This document shows positions 1 through 9,090 of a stretch of 34,597 nt of DNA, piece after piece; position 1 is the first letter of the stretch, and each line of letters opens with the position of its first letter. Below the pieces are notes generated by a model. The model was not told where the DNA came from. It did no database searches and was given only the letters and a program-made list of their open reading frames with translations. Source of the stretch: Chara braunii. Its lineage: Eukaryota; Streptophyta; Charophyceae; Charales; Characeae. The stretch is taken from positions 813,551 through 848,147 of the forward strand of contig BFEA01000147.1 of the NCBI GenBank assembly GCA_003427395.1. The letters run 5' to 3'. The position numbers and the translations under genes are program-made.

Positions 1-548
1 AAATCAGTATGATTGCAAAAAAAATCCAAAGAAGGGAGGGGGGGGGGGGGGAGTAGGATAATATGGACATATGTATATGCTCAGAGAGACAAGAAGGTAA
101 ATGAGAGGTTTCGCATTATAAAAACTGTGAATATCCATTTCAAAACTTACGTAAATAAGGGTGGCATAGGCATAGGTTCAGACACATACACAAAACCTCT
201 CGCCCTGTTCATATGTATCTTGCCTCCTCATCTCGTCCCGCTCCCCACCCTCCCCACTCTTCCTTCCCCCCTCCCCCCCTCCCCCCCCTCCCCCAACCAA
301 ATGAGAAGCTACACCAAAGTTTTATGTATGAGGGATAAAACCTTACATGTCATTTTTGATTTTTTTTTAATGTAACTGCAAACAACTTAAATAGTTAAAG
401 GCAAAAAAAAAAAACAAGTTTGATCATGATGAAATATGTTGAGACAGGCTGAAACATGTTGAAACATATAGAATCATGTTGATCAACATAAAAAATTTAT
501 CCCTTTAATTTTAATCACAATTTCATCTGTTTGCAACCAGATTAAATT
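1..548. other. Low-complexity intergenic sequence
   Basis: No gene is visible. A poly-G run lies near 39-51, a C-rich stretch at about 236-297, and an A-run near 402-415. Around 430-490 there are short imperfect repeats of a GTTGAAACAT-like word. The open frame at 13-375 is built from these low-complexity tracts and is not a credible gene. Confidence 0.6.
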
Positions 549-562
549 ATGTTGTCACTAAA

Positions 563-1338
563 TCAACGATTATGCCAAATTATAAATGTGCCCATCTCGC
601 CGACTTTTTTTCTGTTGTTAGAGAGGCCATTTCTTCTTGGGGTTTTGTTGGGTTTGAGGTCGTTAAGGGTTTTGTGTACTTCCTCTAATGTTATGGGTTC
701 TTCTAACGTTTTGGCCGTTTTCGAAGATATGGATTGGTCTAGGCGGATCAAGAATTTCTCTCTTGCTTTGATTGTTGAGTTGTTGCCTCCTGTGGGTGTC
801 TTGGAGGTATAGAGGTCTTTGTAGAAGGTGGTTGCTATGTTTACTAATTTTGTTGTTTATGTGGTTGGGTTACCGTTTTGATCATGTAGGCATTCTATTT
901 TGGAATTTCTGGAGTTTGCTTTGATCTTTTGAAAGAAGAATTTAGACATTCTTTCGTTTAGTTCCTAGTCTTTCACCCTGGCTCTTAGTTTGAGGCTTAT
1001 GAGCTTTAGTTTGGTCCATTCGGTCGACTCTTCTTTGAAATTTGAGAGTAGTTCTGCATAGAATTCCGAGTTTGGGTGTTTCTGTAGGCTTAATTCTGCT
1101 ATGTCTATTGCGTTTCTTAGGGATTCCTCTCTTTCTTTTCTGTGAGAGGCTAGTCTTCTGGATATTTGTGTTGTTTTGAGGCTAATGTTTTTGATGATAT
1201 GGGGAAATGCGGTGTGTATATCGTCGTGGGGTTGTAGTTGTGTTTGTGTGCTTAATAGTGTTTGCAGTTTGGCTTGGAAGGTTTGGCTGGTGAGGAGGGC
1301 GTTATTAAAGTAGTAGAAGTTTTTCCCTGTGTAGCCCT
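563..1338 (-). pseudogene. LINE (non-LTR retrotransposon) ORF2 fragment, between endonuclease and reverse transcriptase
   Basis: Read on the minus strand in one frame, this stretch matches the linker between the endonuclease and the reverse transcriptase of LINE ORF2 proteins. Near its start is FNNALLTSQTF, which resembles the W-FNN-LL segment after the endonuclease. It is followed by a charged helical linker, then NIATTFYKDLYTSK, which resembles the FYKDLYT motif. Then comes ITLEEVHKTLNDLKPNKTP, where functional elements usually continue with a PGPDGL-type sequence and this copy reads RRNGL. Stops interrupt the frame at 965-967 (TAG) and 857-859 (TAA). The catalytic RT blocks that should follow are absent, so the fragment is truncated downstream as well as mutated. 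Its upstream edge abuts the large repeat that begins near 1341. The family assignment rests on remembered motifs, not on an alignment. Confidence 0.72.
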
Positions 1339-1424
1339 CCAAGAGGGGCTCGACGATGGTGCGCACCAGTGGGTTGTATGGCTATAGGCCAAGGTACCTC
1401 CAGTTCCTTTGGAGGTGGGAACGG

Positions 1425-1838
1425 ATGTCGGGAGAAGGGCCTACGGTGACGACGATATTAGACTATAGCCACTGTAACCAGAAGGCGAGACTGAAGGTAA
1501 ACGTAGACTGGGGAAAGAAGGAAGAAGCGAGAGTGGACCAGGGACTACAGGCGGCCATCACGGAGACCAAGGACCGTGCCGAGGGGAGGTGCAGGAGAGA
1601 CGGGGTCACATATGAAGTGAAAGTGGCCAGTTTTTACCTGAAAGCGGAGACTTTGACGGATACAGTAGAGCGAGAGCATGAGCATTTGGACTGCGATACG
1701 GAGGCGGGGAGCGAAGCGAGCGACTTGGACGTAGAGACCCAGTCTTGGTATGGGTTGGACCAGTGGCGGAAGGACCACCCGTCGGCCGAGCCTATTGAAA
1801 ACGGTCCGGAGGTCAGTTCGAGAGGACAAAAACACTAG
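1425..1838 (+). CDS. Unrecognised 137-codon ORF shared by both large repeat units
   Basis: This ORF starts MSGEGPTVTTILDYSHCNQ and stays open to 1838. The other repeat unit has the same ORF at 26868-27272 (134 codons), without a frame-disrupting indel and with the same LDCxTEAxSE and WYGLDQWRKDH segments. The predicted product is acidic and rich in Glu, Asp and Arg. It has no signal peptide, membrane segment or domain that I recognise. Many differences between the copies change amino acids, and the opposite strand is also largely open, so the frame may survive because the sequence has few stop triplets. The first ATG with good conservation in both copies is at 1425; an in-frame upstream ATG at 1356 adds 23 residues. 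I regard it as a possible but unproven gene. Confidence 0.3.
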   Translation: MSGEGPTVTTILDYSHCNQKARLKVNVDWGKKEEARVDQGLQAAITETKDRAEGRCRRDGVTYEVKVASFYLKAETLTDTVEREHEHLDCDTEAGSEASDLDVETQSWYGLDQWRKDHPSAEPIENGPEVSSRGQKH

Positions 1839-2193
1839 GCCCATTGGGCTGCGAGAAGGCACGGGTCTATTGATGAGAAAAGGAGCATGAGAGAGGTGAG
1901 AGAGAGAGAGAAAGGCCCCAAAGACTACTACGAATCAAGAGAGAGAGAGAGGGTCTTCTGACGCGCGATCTCCTTTTGTTGTCGACGTCAGCCCAAGACA
2001 AGCGAGACACCTACTCCATGTGTGCAGTGACGGGGGTTGAGGGAGAATTAGTAAGTGATGAGGTGCAAGTGCGCCTGAGGCTGATGCGATCCGGAGGTGG
2101 TGGAGAGACCATCCACCCGCTACTCCAGTTGAAGGCGGTCTAGAGGCTATCTCGAGGCAACAAAGAGTTTGAGACAACTAAGGGTAGTACCCA

Positions 2194-2196
<3 letters not shown>

Positions 2197-2259
<63 letters not shown>
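2197..2259. repeat. (GA)n microsatellite
   Basis: An uninterrupted GA dinucleotide run of about 63 bases. At the matching place in the other repeat unit (about 27642-27660) the run is short and broken, so it expanded in this copy or contracted in the other. Confidence 0.95.
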
Positions 2260-2262
<3 letters not shown>

Positions 2263-2352
2263 GTTCTCAAAAAAAGACGAACGTCACTTCGCTTGTGGCT
2301 TCTGCCATGTGTTTGGGGACCGTCTCACTTTCGTCCTTGTCGTAGAAGGAGC

Positions 2353-3126
2353 ACGCGCGCGCGCGCCTTTTGGACTTGTGCCTAATGACACAACTTTCTT
2401 GAGTAAGCAGACGAGGAAGGAACTTGCATGTGCGCCCTACGCATTCCATGCTTGATCAATGTGAAAGCATGCTAGCCCTTGTGAACGTATGAGGGAGAGG
2501 GACCAAGGGAGAGCACGTTGAAGTCTAGCACGTGATAGGTGGTGGAGCTCCTTTTTACTATTGGCGTTTTGAAATAGCCGCGTGGCATGTGTCTCTCTGC
2601 CCCTAGAATAATGATGTCGAGGGTGGAAACTCTATGTCGAGTTGGTGCAAGGCGATCCAAGCGGCGGGTCTGAGTCTACTAAGCAGTTGCAGTCAAGAGT
2701 CACACATCACCAATCGAGAGAGAGATCAGTCTTAGAGAGACTTGACGGGCGTTGCTCGCCTGGTGCATATGTCCTGCCATGATGATCATCTCTTGGCTTG
2801 TCTTTGCCATAAAATGGGTCTACGAGCGCGTGAAAATGTTATCGTCACCATATTCTCCTTGAATAAGTTGATGAGAAAGACTATGTGCGTGCACGGTATG
2901 TAACATGTATCTGACTAGTGTAGCATTGCATTAGTCGCTGCTCACTCAGAGTGTTGTACGTGAAGAGGGGTCGGTGAGGGGCCGTTGTCGAGCGCATCGG
3001 TCCGGCACCGCACGAGGGCAGCGCGGGACCCTCCCGGCCGCGTCACACAGGAGTCGGCTTAAAATCTTCGTCGCAGACAATACATGTGAAACTTCCTTAA
3101 GCCGCTCCGGCCGAGTGCGCCAGCCA
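2353..3126. other. Unassigned sequence within the large repeat unit, copy L
   Basis: No gene is visible. An alternating CG run of about 12 bases lies near 2354-2366. A 36-base word starting AGTGTTGTACGTGAAGAGGGG at about 2950 recurs at 10066-10100. The ORFs here are short and have no counterpart in the other unit. Confidence 0.5.
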
Positions 3127-3345
3127 TACATCTCGCGAGCCCCTACGACAGGATAGGGCCTACGCGAGGTACGACTTACCTACACCTTACGGGAGCTGTC
3201 ACCTCCCTTCGGTGGGCGTATCCCCGCCGAGCTACCAGTCCACAGTACGAAAAGTTAATCAGTTGCAATCGCAGAGGTGGACCAGCCGAGGGCGTTTCTC
3301 GTTCGCTGTAGCATAGGGGGTACACGCGGTAATACGCCTCTATCG
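3127..3345. repeat. Large repeat unit, copy L, block ii, with an A-box-like hairpin on the minus strand
   Basis: The block aligns with 28193-28405: GCGAGGTACRACTTACCT, then GGTGGGCGTATCCC, then CCGAGGGCGTTT and TCGCTGTAGCATA occur in both in the same order. On the minus strand, around 3212-3242, the sequence GTGGACTGGTAGCTCGGCGG resembles a tRNA acceptor end plus A box. The second copy, GGTAGCTCAGCAGGG, fits the A-box consensus better. No convincing B box follows, so this is not called as a tRNA. Confidence 0.7.
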
Positions 3346-3715
3346 GACCCGCACGCGAATCGACATCTTGGGGGGCTGAAGTCCCAAGCGCGGCCCGTCG
3401 TCGGTCGACTATGACGCATCCCACACACCACGCGCACACCACTTTACGAACACAAAAATAAAACATACACACGCACACGTACGAAACGACACAACATAAA
3501 CAACGCGACAACGCTCCTAGTCCCTCGGTAGCCGTCCCATAACTTTCCGACGCGAAATCGAATAGGCGTCGCGCGCGAGACTTAGGATAAAACCGCACGG
3601 ACGCAGGGCCTACTCATATTGATTCGCAATGCAAGCGTACGCAAGCTGTCGCAATGATGACGTACTATGTAGTGCCCATAATCAACCAGTCCCTTGTGGA
3701 TCCGAGTACCGCTTA

Positions 3716-3731
3716 TGACACTCAAGTGTCA
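3716..3731. repeat. Perfect inverted repeat (7 bp arms)
   Basis: TGACACT and AGTGTCA are perfect reverse complements separated by two bases. It is one of three strong hairpins within about 170 bases. Confidence 0.8.
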
Positions 3732-3769
3732 GACTCGAAGTGTAGTGGGGGCCTAACCCTTCACGACAT

Positions 3770-3796
3770 TGCACGGCTGAAGGAATAGCCGTGCAG
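3770..3796. repeat. Perfect inverted repeat (9 bp arms)
   Basis: TGCACGGCT and AGCCGTGCA pair perfectly across an eight-base loop. Confidence 0.85.
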
Positions 3797-3848
3797 CCAC
3801 CGCGGCACTTCCGGCTCTCGGCCTGAGTGTCTCGGTAGGCAAATAAAA

Positions 3849-3888
3849 TAGGCTCTGCGCGAGGAAAAACCCCTCCCCTGCAGAGCCT
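3849..3888. repeat. Nested inverted repeat (9 bp outer arms)
   Basis: AGGCTCTGC and GCAGAGCCT pair perfectly. Inside them GAGG and CCTC form a second short stem. The nested form resembles the hairpins of the later arrays. Confidence 0.85.
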
Positions 3889-4038
3889 AGGGCTTGGGGT
3901 GTCCTGGACAAGGACCTCGAATCCCGGCCAAGGACCAAACGTCCGACTGAGAAAAATCATTAAAAAAAACAAGAACAAAAATAGAAGGAGAGGCCTTCCC
4001 TAAGCCCCTCAGCCTCAGCTTCTGAGTAAGATTTTAGT

Positions 4039-4620
4039 ATGGGGACTCTTCAACCCATGCAAACATTCATCCCAAGTATACCCATGTATACACATATAAG
4101 GGTTAAGTATGTGACGATTACTTCTCACGGTCTCACTGGGGTCTCTCACAATAATACGTATATATGTGATTGTCGGCAACCAAATCCAGAATCTGATTCA
4201 CAACACATACCTGCAATCACATCAACGAACCAAATCAACAGCCCACATACTACACGGAGTCAACCCCAATCACCTTCGACACTCATACCCCTCGATTTAG
4301 CCATGCAAGCCCCAAACCTCCTGTCCAACCAACCTTAAATAAATACTCAGTACCTTTGTTAAATGACCATTGAATAAAAGTCCGGGTGAAACCTTAATAA
4401 AACAACGAAATCACCAGGGCTAAAGCCTTTTAGGTTGAGTGCGGAGGGAGAGTTGAAATTCAGTCGTGGACCGACGAATCGGCAACCGACCTGTTATCAG
4501 TGATAACAGAAAGTGATTCTCAAGGGATCAAGCTGGATCTAGCCTTGAACTTGGATCAAATTATCAAAAACGACCTGTAACACACGTCAGACCAATCCTC
4601 AATCTAAGATCATAAGTGTA
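4039..4620. repeat. Large repeat unit, copy L, block iii
   Basis: This block corresponds to about 28600-29060. The best-conserved part is near 4471-4520, where AATCGGCAACCGACCTGTTATC is followed by GTGATAACAGAAA; the other copy reads nearly the same at 28943-28993. A second matched stretch is ACTACACGGAGTCAACC with CAATCACCTTCGACA near 4249-4282, against ACTAACGGCGTCAACC near 28726. The ORF at 4039-4338 is not kept in the other copy, so it is probably not a gene. Confidence 0.7.
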
Positions 4621-4679
4621 TGCAGAATACAACTCCATAATACATTCTCACTCAAAATCTCCTTATAAGCTAAGCTTAA

Positions 4680-4716
4680 GTCTATCTTTAAGCCAGTGTT
4701 TAAGCTAAAGGTAGAC
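4680..4716. repeat. Imperfect hairpin at the start of the array region
   Basis: GTCTATCTTTAAGC pairs with GCTAAAGGTAGAC with one T-G wobble and one bulged A. It lies just before the tandem hairpin units. Confidence 0.75.
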
Positions 4717-4799
4717 CTACTGCGGAATCTCCTCTATTCTGGGTGGATCGCCTGAATCACCACCTGTTAAGATATAATCTATCTCCTCTAAACTAAGAA

Positions 4800-5345
4800 A
4801 ATTTCGGCAGCGCTTCCCGTAGGAAAAGTGTCTTTCCAGAATTTTTATAAGCTCAAATATGAACGCAGAAATAATCTCTAACTCTGGAAAGCCAGATTCT
4901 GTCTAACTCTCTGAATTAGTAAAAATTTGGGCAGCACTCCCTTTAGAAAGGGATACTTTCCAGATTTATACTAAGTCAGATATGTACTCGAACAACAGTT
5001 CGAGCTCAACTTTAGACTGAATTTAACTAACTCCTTAATTTTGTAGAAAATTCGGCAGCACTCTCTCTAGAAAAGTGCTATTTCAAAATTTATACAAGGC
5101 TAAGTTCAGATTTTGGAAGTAACTTTGGCTTCCCAAAAATTCAATTTTGTCTAACTCCCTGAATTAGCAAAAATTTGGGCAGCACTCCCCTTAGAAAGGG
5201 AGACTTCCCAGATTTTAACTAAGCATGATATATGGAAAATACAAGTTGAACTCTGACAAGTCAAAAGTTGACAAATTTCTTGGATTTGTAAAAATTTCGG
5301 CAGCGCTTCCCGTAGGAAAAGTAGCTTGCCAAGATTTATACAAAG
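4800..5345. repeat. Five-copy tandem array of AT-rich hairpin units
   Basis: Five related units begin near 4799, 4919, 5045, 5165 and 5289, so the period is about 120 bases. Each has AAATTTsGGCAGCrCT, a short hairpin (CTTCCC/GGAAAAG, TCCCTTT/AAAGGGA, GCACT/AGTGC, CTCCC/GGGAG in different units), then CCARATTTATA. The AAATTTGGG-type start is nearly complementary to the CCCAGATTT-type end, so each unit can fold into a longer stem closed by AT pairs. The inner stems differ between units but remain complementary. Units one and five are most alike, and units two and four are most alike. A separate perfect hairpin CTCGAAC/GTTCGAG lies at 4987-5004. Confidence 0.85.
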
Positions 5346-5629
5346 CCAAATATAAGAAAAAATCTCAGAAAATGTAGGAATTGACCTAAGTAAAAAAAAT
5401 TATTACAGAAAATGCAGGAATTGACACTAACTCCTATGGCTCTAGCACGTGGCGAGCAACTAAAGCAACTACCTACCAACCTGAAACTTAGACCAAGTAG
5501 TAACCTCACTCAGTCACATGTAAACCAAACCACAAAGGTAAGTACTCTCACCAGCCCAAGTTTATTTCATATAGATAGTTCGTGAACCTTTTTAAGTTCT
5601 TGAACCCTTATTTCCCTCTTACATAAGAC

Positions 5630-6320
5630 ATAGAGCTGGACCATTCGCCATGGAAACAATGCCCAACTTGTCTTTACAATATACACGAACATGTTGCACA
5701 ACTATTTCTCTCTTCGTTTGGGCAGATGACTAGGCCATTCGCCATGGAAACAATGCCTAGTCGCCCTGAGCTGTTTAATATCCAAAGATTTAGTATTTCT
5801 CTAACTTTGTTTTCAAAAGAAAGGGCAAATATGGGCAGGGGACTGAACCATTCACAGTAGAAACAATGTTCAGCTTGCCCAGACTATTTCCATTTATACT
5901 TTGTATTTTCTCTTTCCTCTTCTTAATGATATGGCTTAACGCTGGACCATTCACAGTAGAAACAATGCCCAGCCGCCAGTTCACATGCAAATATACATAA
6001 AGTACTTTCTTTTATACTCAGTTTAAATTATATACGTGGTTTTCAGGCTAAACCATTCACCATGGAAACAATGCTTAGCCTTAGACAAAAAATCATCCCT
6101 CAGAATAAACAAGAATTTAAACCCCTTCAATCAGGCAAACCCTCAGAGTTAACTAGGGTAGCCAGACCATTCACAGTAGAAACAATGCCTGGTTCCCTAG
6201 AAAACAATCAAATAAACACAGCGACCAGGCCATTCACTGTAGAAACAATGCTTGGTCCTTCAGAAAACAACCAAATAAACATAGCCCTGAGCTATTCACA
6301 GTAGAAACAATGCTTAGGCT
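5630..6320. repeat. Array of eight hairpins with a constant CATT...AATG core and covarying outer stems
   Basis: Eight copies of a core reading CCATTC, then about six variable bases, then TRGAAACAATG occur near 5641, 5735, 5848, 5946, 6053, 6167, 6230 and 6292. Spacing is irregular, about 60 to 115 bases. CATT pairs with AATG. Outside the core the arms differ in every copy yet stay complementary: GACTAGG/CCTAGTC (5728-5762), CTGAA/TTCAG with outer GGGCA/TGCCC (5833-5880), GCTGG/CCAGC (5941-5973), GGCTAA/TTAGCC (6046-6080), CCAG/CTGG with outer CTAGGG/CCCTAG (6153-6200), GACCAGG/CTTGGTC with one wobble (6223-6257), and AGCC-TGAG/CTTAGGCT (6283-6320). A bulged C or AC sits at the same place in each. 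It is not a CRISPR array: spacing is irregular and the flanks are paired arms. Confidence 0.92.
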
Positions 6321-6560
6321 TTGGTTGACCCTTCCAAACGCATGCAAAACTGCCTTCCTCCCATCTTCCCCCAGTTCATTCCTTAGTCTGCTTTCAATCA
6401 AAATAAAGTAGAAACTTTGGCTTCACCCTCACACGTTTCTTCCATTCAGTCTGATTAGGTCCTTAAGAAAAGAAAAAAAAACAATAGTCATGGGGACAAA
6501 CTCATGCATACATCAATCATACTGCAGGGAGATAGGCAAACATGGGTAATAGTGGATTAT
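6321..6560. other. Sequence between hairpin array and block v
   Basis: I see no gene. An A-rich stretch lies at about 6470-6485. Part of it is loosely similar to 31280-31480, the equivalent place in the other unit. Confidence 0.5.
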
Positions 6561-6569
6561 ACAGAAGAA

Positions 6570-6720
6570 GTGGTTTACCTGAAGGTTCCCTTCCTCCAGA
6601 ACCTCGCCTAGGTTCCGGCAGAGCTCCCGCAATCGGTGGGTGGACTCCCCACAGAGTCTTGACGCGGTCCTACGGGTTGCAATCCCGCCTGCCGCCTTCC
6701 TCTCAGAACCAGGACTAGAC
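6570..6720. repeat. Large repeat unit, copy L, block v (end of recognisable homology)
   Basis: The string GGTTCCCTTCCTCCAGA, followed by GGTTCCGGCAGAGCTCCCGC and then AATCG, matches 31478-31535, where the same words appear with a few changes. After AATCG the two copies diverge. This block marks the downstream limit of the paired large units. Confidence 0.8.
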
Positions 6721-7160
6721 TGATAGTTAGAAAGAATAGAAACAGATGGTAGAGACTCTCAGATCCAAGAATGGTACTCTCAGTCTCGCAGGAGAGGGCC
6801 TTGATATCTGGGTGCGCCTGAGGGCCCCTCAATGGTAGCGAAATACATACAGTCGTTGACTCTTCAACAACTCTCTGAATTCGCAATGATGACCTTCTCC
6901 AAGAACAAAAACCCGGCTACTTTGCAAAGCTTCGTTGTTCAAAGTGCACTGGCCTCAACTCAAAACATAAGGTGTGAATCAAGAACACTGTCCCCCTTCG
7001 TATCGAAATAAAGCAGCAGCGGATGAACCAAGTTGCCGCAGCGAACCGGTCAGGCCCAGTCACCGTTCTGGCACCCACCAGCGAGATCCTTGCCTTTGTC
7101 GCTAATCCCCCGAGCCTGACGTATGCAGACTGGGCTTGCAAAAGTAGCCTCCCATTCTAA
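6721..7160. other. Unassigned sequence downstream of copy L
   Basis: No credible coding region is visible. The short ORFs on the minus strand (about 6608-7141) have no recognisable motif. Confidence 0.5.
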
Positions 7161-8110
7161 ACACTAACCGTAGATTCCCACAGCCTTATGCCCACAATCA
7201 GGCATCCTCCTCGGCTCTTGCCCTCCCGCCTGGCAGGACGAGCGACACTCCTGCCAACGGGCATGCTTGTCTCCCTGGCCCGCTGTTGCCTTAGCCAACG
7301 AGATGGGCAGCCTTTTGGGCCAACAGGCAGCCTCCTGGCCTGCAACTCTTATGTTGCTGCTTCTGTCGAACTTGGACGAGCGTCGCACCAACCAACAGGT
7401 AAGTTTCCAAGCTTGCAGCCTTCCCGTAGCTGCCTGGCTTGATCCACAGGCCGTAGCATTCGTCTCACCCGGCTCGTCTCGCATGCGGACTTCAGGTAAG
7501 TGCCTGTTCTCCCCCTCCCTTCACCCTTTCTCAGTCTTTCTCTCTGACATGCTCGACTGTCGCCTGTGGCTTACCGCCCCGCAGGCGATTCTTCAGCTTA
7601 GAACGCAGAAGGGTCCACGGTGAGTATGCTCACTCCGTAGAACTGTGCCCGCCGGTTGTATGCCCCTCCCCTCCCTACATGCGAATGCACCTAGTCGCCC
7701 ATACGGCTAGGTTCATTCAGATCACGTGGGTGGGGCCTTCAGACGGGAGGACCTCCATCAAGCCATATTCGGCCAACCTTGGAGCTGTAACCCGGCTCTC
7801 CCTCCACCTCCACCGTTCGGTTGGGCGGTGTACGGTACGACAGGTAAGTCTCCACTCCCGTAGCTGGCCTCCCGCTACTACTAGAGACAGGATGAGCGAA
7901 ATCGAATGAATCTCCCGCTAGAGCATAGCCAGGTACACGAGTAGTCGTGCGCATACCCGAAGAGCAGAGTGAGGGGGAGTCTCTTATCAGCAGGGGGAGC
8001 GGTGCACCAGCCTCCAGGTAAGTCTCCAATACGCGGCTGTCCTTACGTCTCTCAACGGTGGGCAAAGATCGAATTAATGTTCTACTAGAACACGGGCGGA
8101 TACATTCCAC
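7160..8110. repeat. Diverged repeats with hairpins and four CAGGTAAGT motifs
   Basis: Four exact CAGGTAAGT words occur at about 7396, 7493, 7841 and 8014. This is the ideal eukaryotic 5' splice-donor consensus on the plus strand. Similar context follows at least three of them (GTAAGTYTCCA, then CCCGTAGCTG or a related word), so they are diverged copies of one repeat. Hairpins overlap or follow them: CAAGC/GCTTG around GCAGC/GCTGC at 7410-7440, and GTCTC/GAGAC around GTAGC/GCTAC at 7848-7888. Another, TGGCAGG/CCTGCCA, is at 7231-7256. ORFs on both strands here are mutually overlapping and unconvincing. Confidence 0.7.
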
Positions 8111-9019
8111 TCTCCAACTTACTTCTTGTAGGCGCAGCCAATAGCTCGTCTAACTCTGATCTTACTAAATTTTCTCTAAAACTGACTTCACCATCATGTC
8201 TGCGGAGGTCGAGAGCCCCAAAATAATCTCCTTCCACGCTTAATGCCTTCGAAAATCGAGTGAACTCATTGCTTTTTCATTCCTACCATAGCTCACTTTC
8301 GTTATCGTTCGGCGCACTCACTTTTTCTACTAACACTTCTTTTACTAACTATTCTTCTGATTTGACCTAATATTTGAGGTCGCCCGCCCTGAAAATGTCA
8401 GTCTCGACTCTTCACTCCACCGTTCTCGTTAGGAGACAGGCAAGATCTATATTTCTCCCCTCCCTTCTCTTCGACAATCTGCCATAGCCACCGCGCGATC
8501 GACCTTCTCCCCTATCTCCTAACTCACTAACTCTCTTGCTAATCTGACTTCACGATCGAATTCGCCCGCTCCCAAGGCCCCTATCTATAATCTTTCCGCG
8601 CTCGATTCAGTTAAAAGTCGGCCGGGCTATTGACTTTTTCTTCTTCGTCCGTCATGCTACCCCATATCCTCACCGAATGCACCTGGCACAAAAAGCGTCC
8701 AGGTTCATTTGTCTTTCCCTCCTCGCTGGCTGCTGCTCATCGCTCCCTGCGTCGCTCAGCGTTATCTGCTTGTCGGTCACTGTCTGCCCATTCCGCTTAT
8801 CTGGCTTCTTCTACCCCGTAACTCTGCTGCCCGTCGTTCCCTGCTAGCGCTCCGCTGCTGCCCACTTCTGCCTCTGTTGGCCTCAGCCTCCTCGCTCCGA
8901 CACTGCGCAGAACGCCACGGTATCGCCCCGGCCCGTCTTTCGACTGCGTGGACCGACAACAAATGTTACAACGGGCGACTGTCGGACCCCCGTCGGTTTA
9001 TACTATCGGTTTTGACGGA
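8111..9019. other. Pyrimidine-rich unassigned sequence with a faint tandem repeat
   Basis: The words CTGACTTCACSATC and AATCT(C/T)TCC followed by CGCT recur near 8180-8240 and 8545-8607, which suggests an old tandem duplication of about 360 bases. The 189-codon open frame at 8709-9278 starts without an ATG and has a low-complexity Leu/Ser/Arg-rich beginning, so I do not call it a gene. Confidence 0.45.
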
Positions 9020-9090
9020 TGCCCCGAAGGACTCACCGGGGCAATGCCCCGTGACCTCTTGGGGCTCGAACGGCCCTAGGCCGTCCAGGG
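9020..9090. repeat. Two GC-rich perfect hairpins
   Basis: TGCCCCG/CGGGGCA pair at 9020-9043. ACGGCC/GGCCGT pair around a three-base loop near 9069-9085. Confidence 0.75.

Larger units (their letters stand above)
1341..2352. repeat. Large repeat unit, copy L, block i
   Basis: This block aligns by eye over its whole length with 26784-27753 in the same orientation. Both begin with GAGGGGYTCGACGATGGTG and both end just after TGTTTGGGGACYGTCTCACTTTCGTCC. Differences are mostly substitutions, with small indels and a much longer GA run in this copy. The left edge falls within a few bases of the LINE fragment, so one element was probably inserted into or joined to the other. No transposase or polymerase motif is visible in the block. 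Confidence 0.85.

Noticed and set aside
3176-3598. 140-codon minus-strand frame with CVCMFYFCV-type stretch
   Set aside because: Overlaps conserved repeat block ii, not conserved in copy R, and composition is driven by CACAC/GTGTG-type words.
5630-6320. CRISPR-like array
   Set aside because: Irregular spacing, eukaryotic retroelement context, and the variable sequence next to each core is a pair of complementary arms and not a unique spacer.
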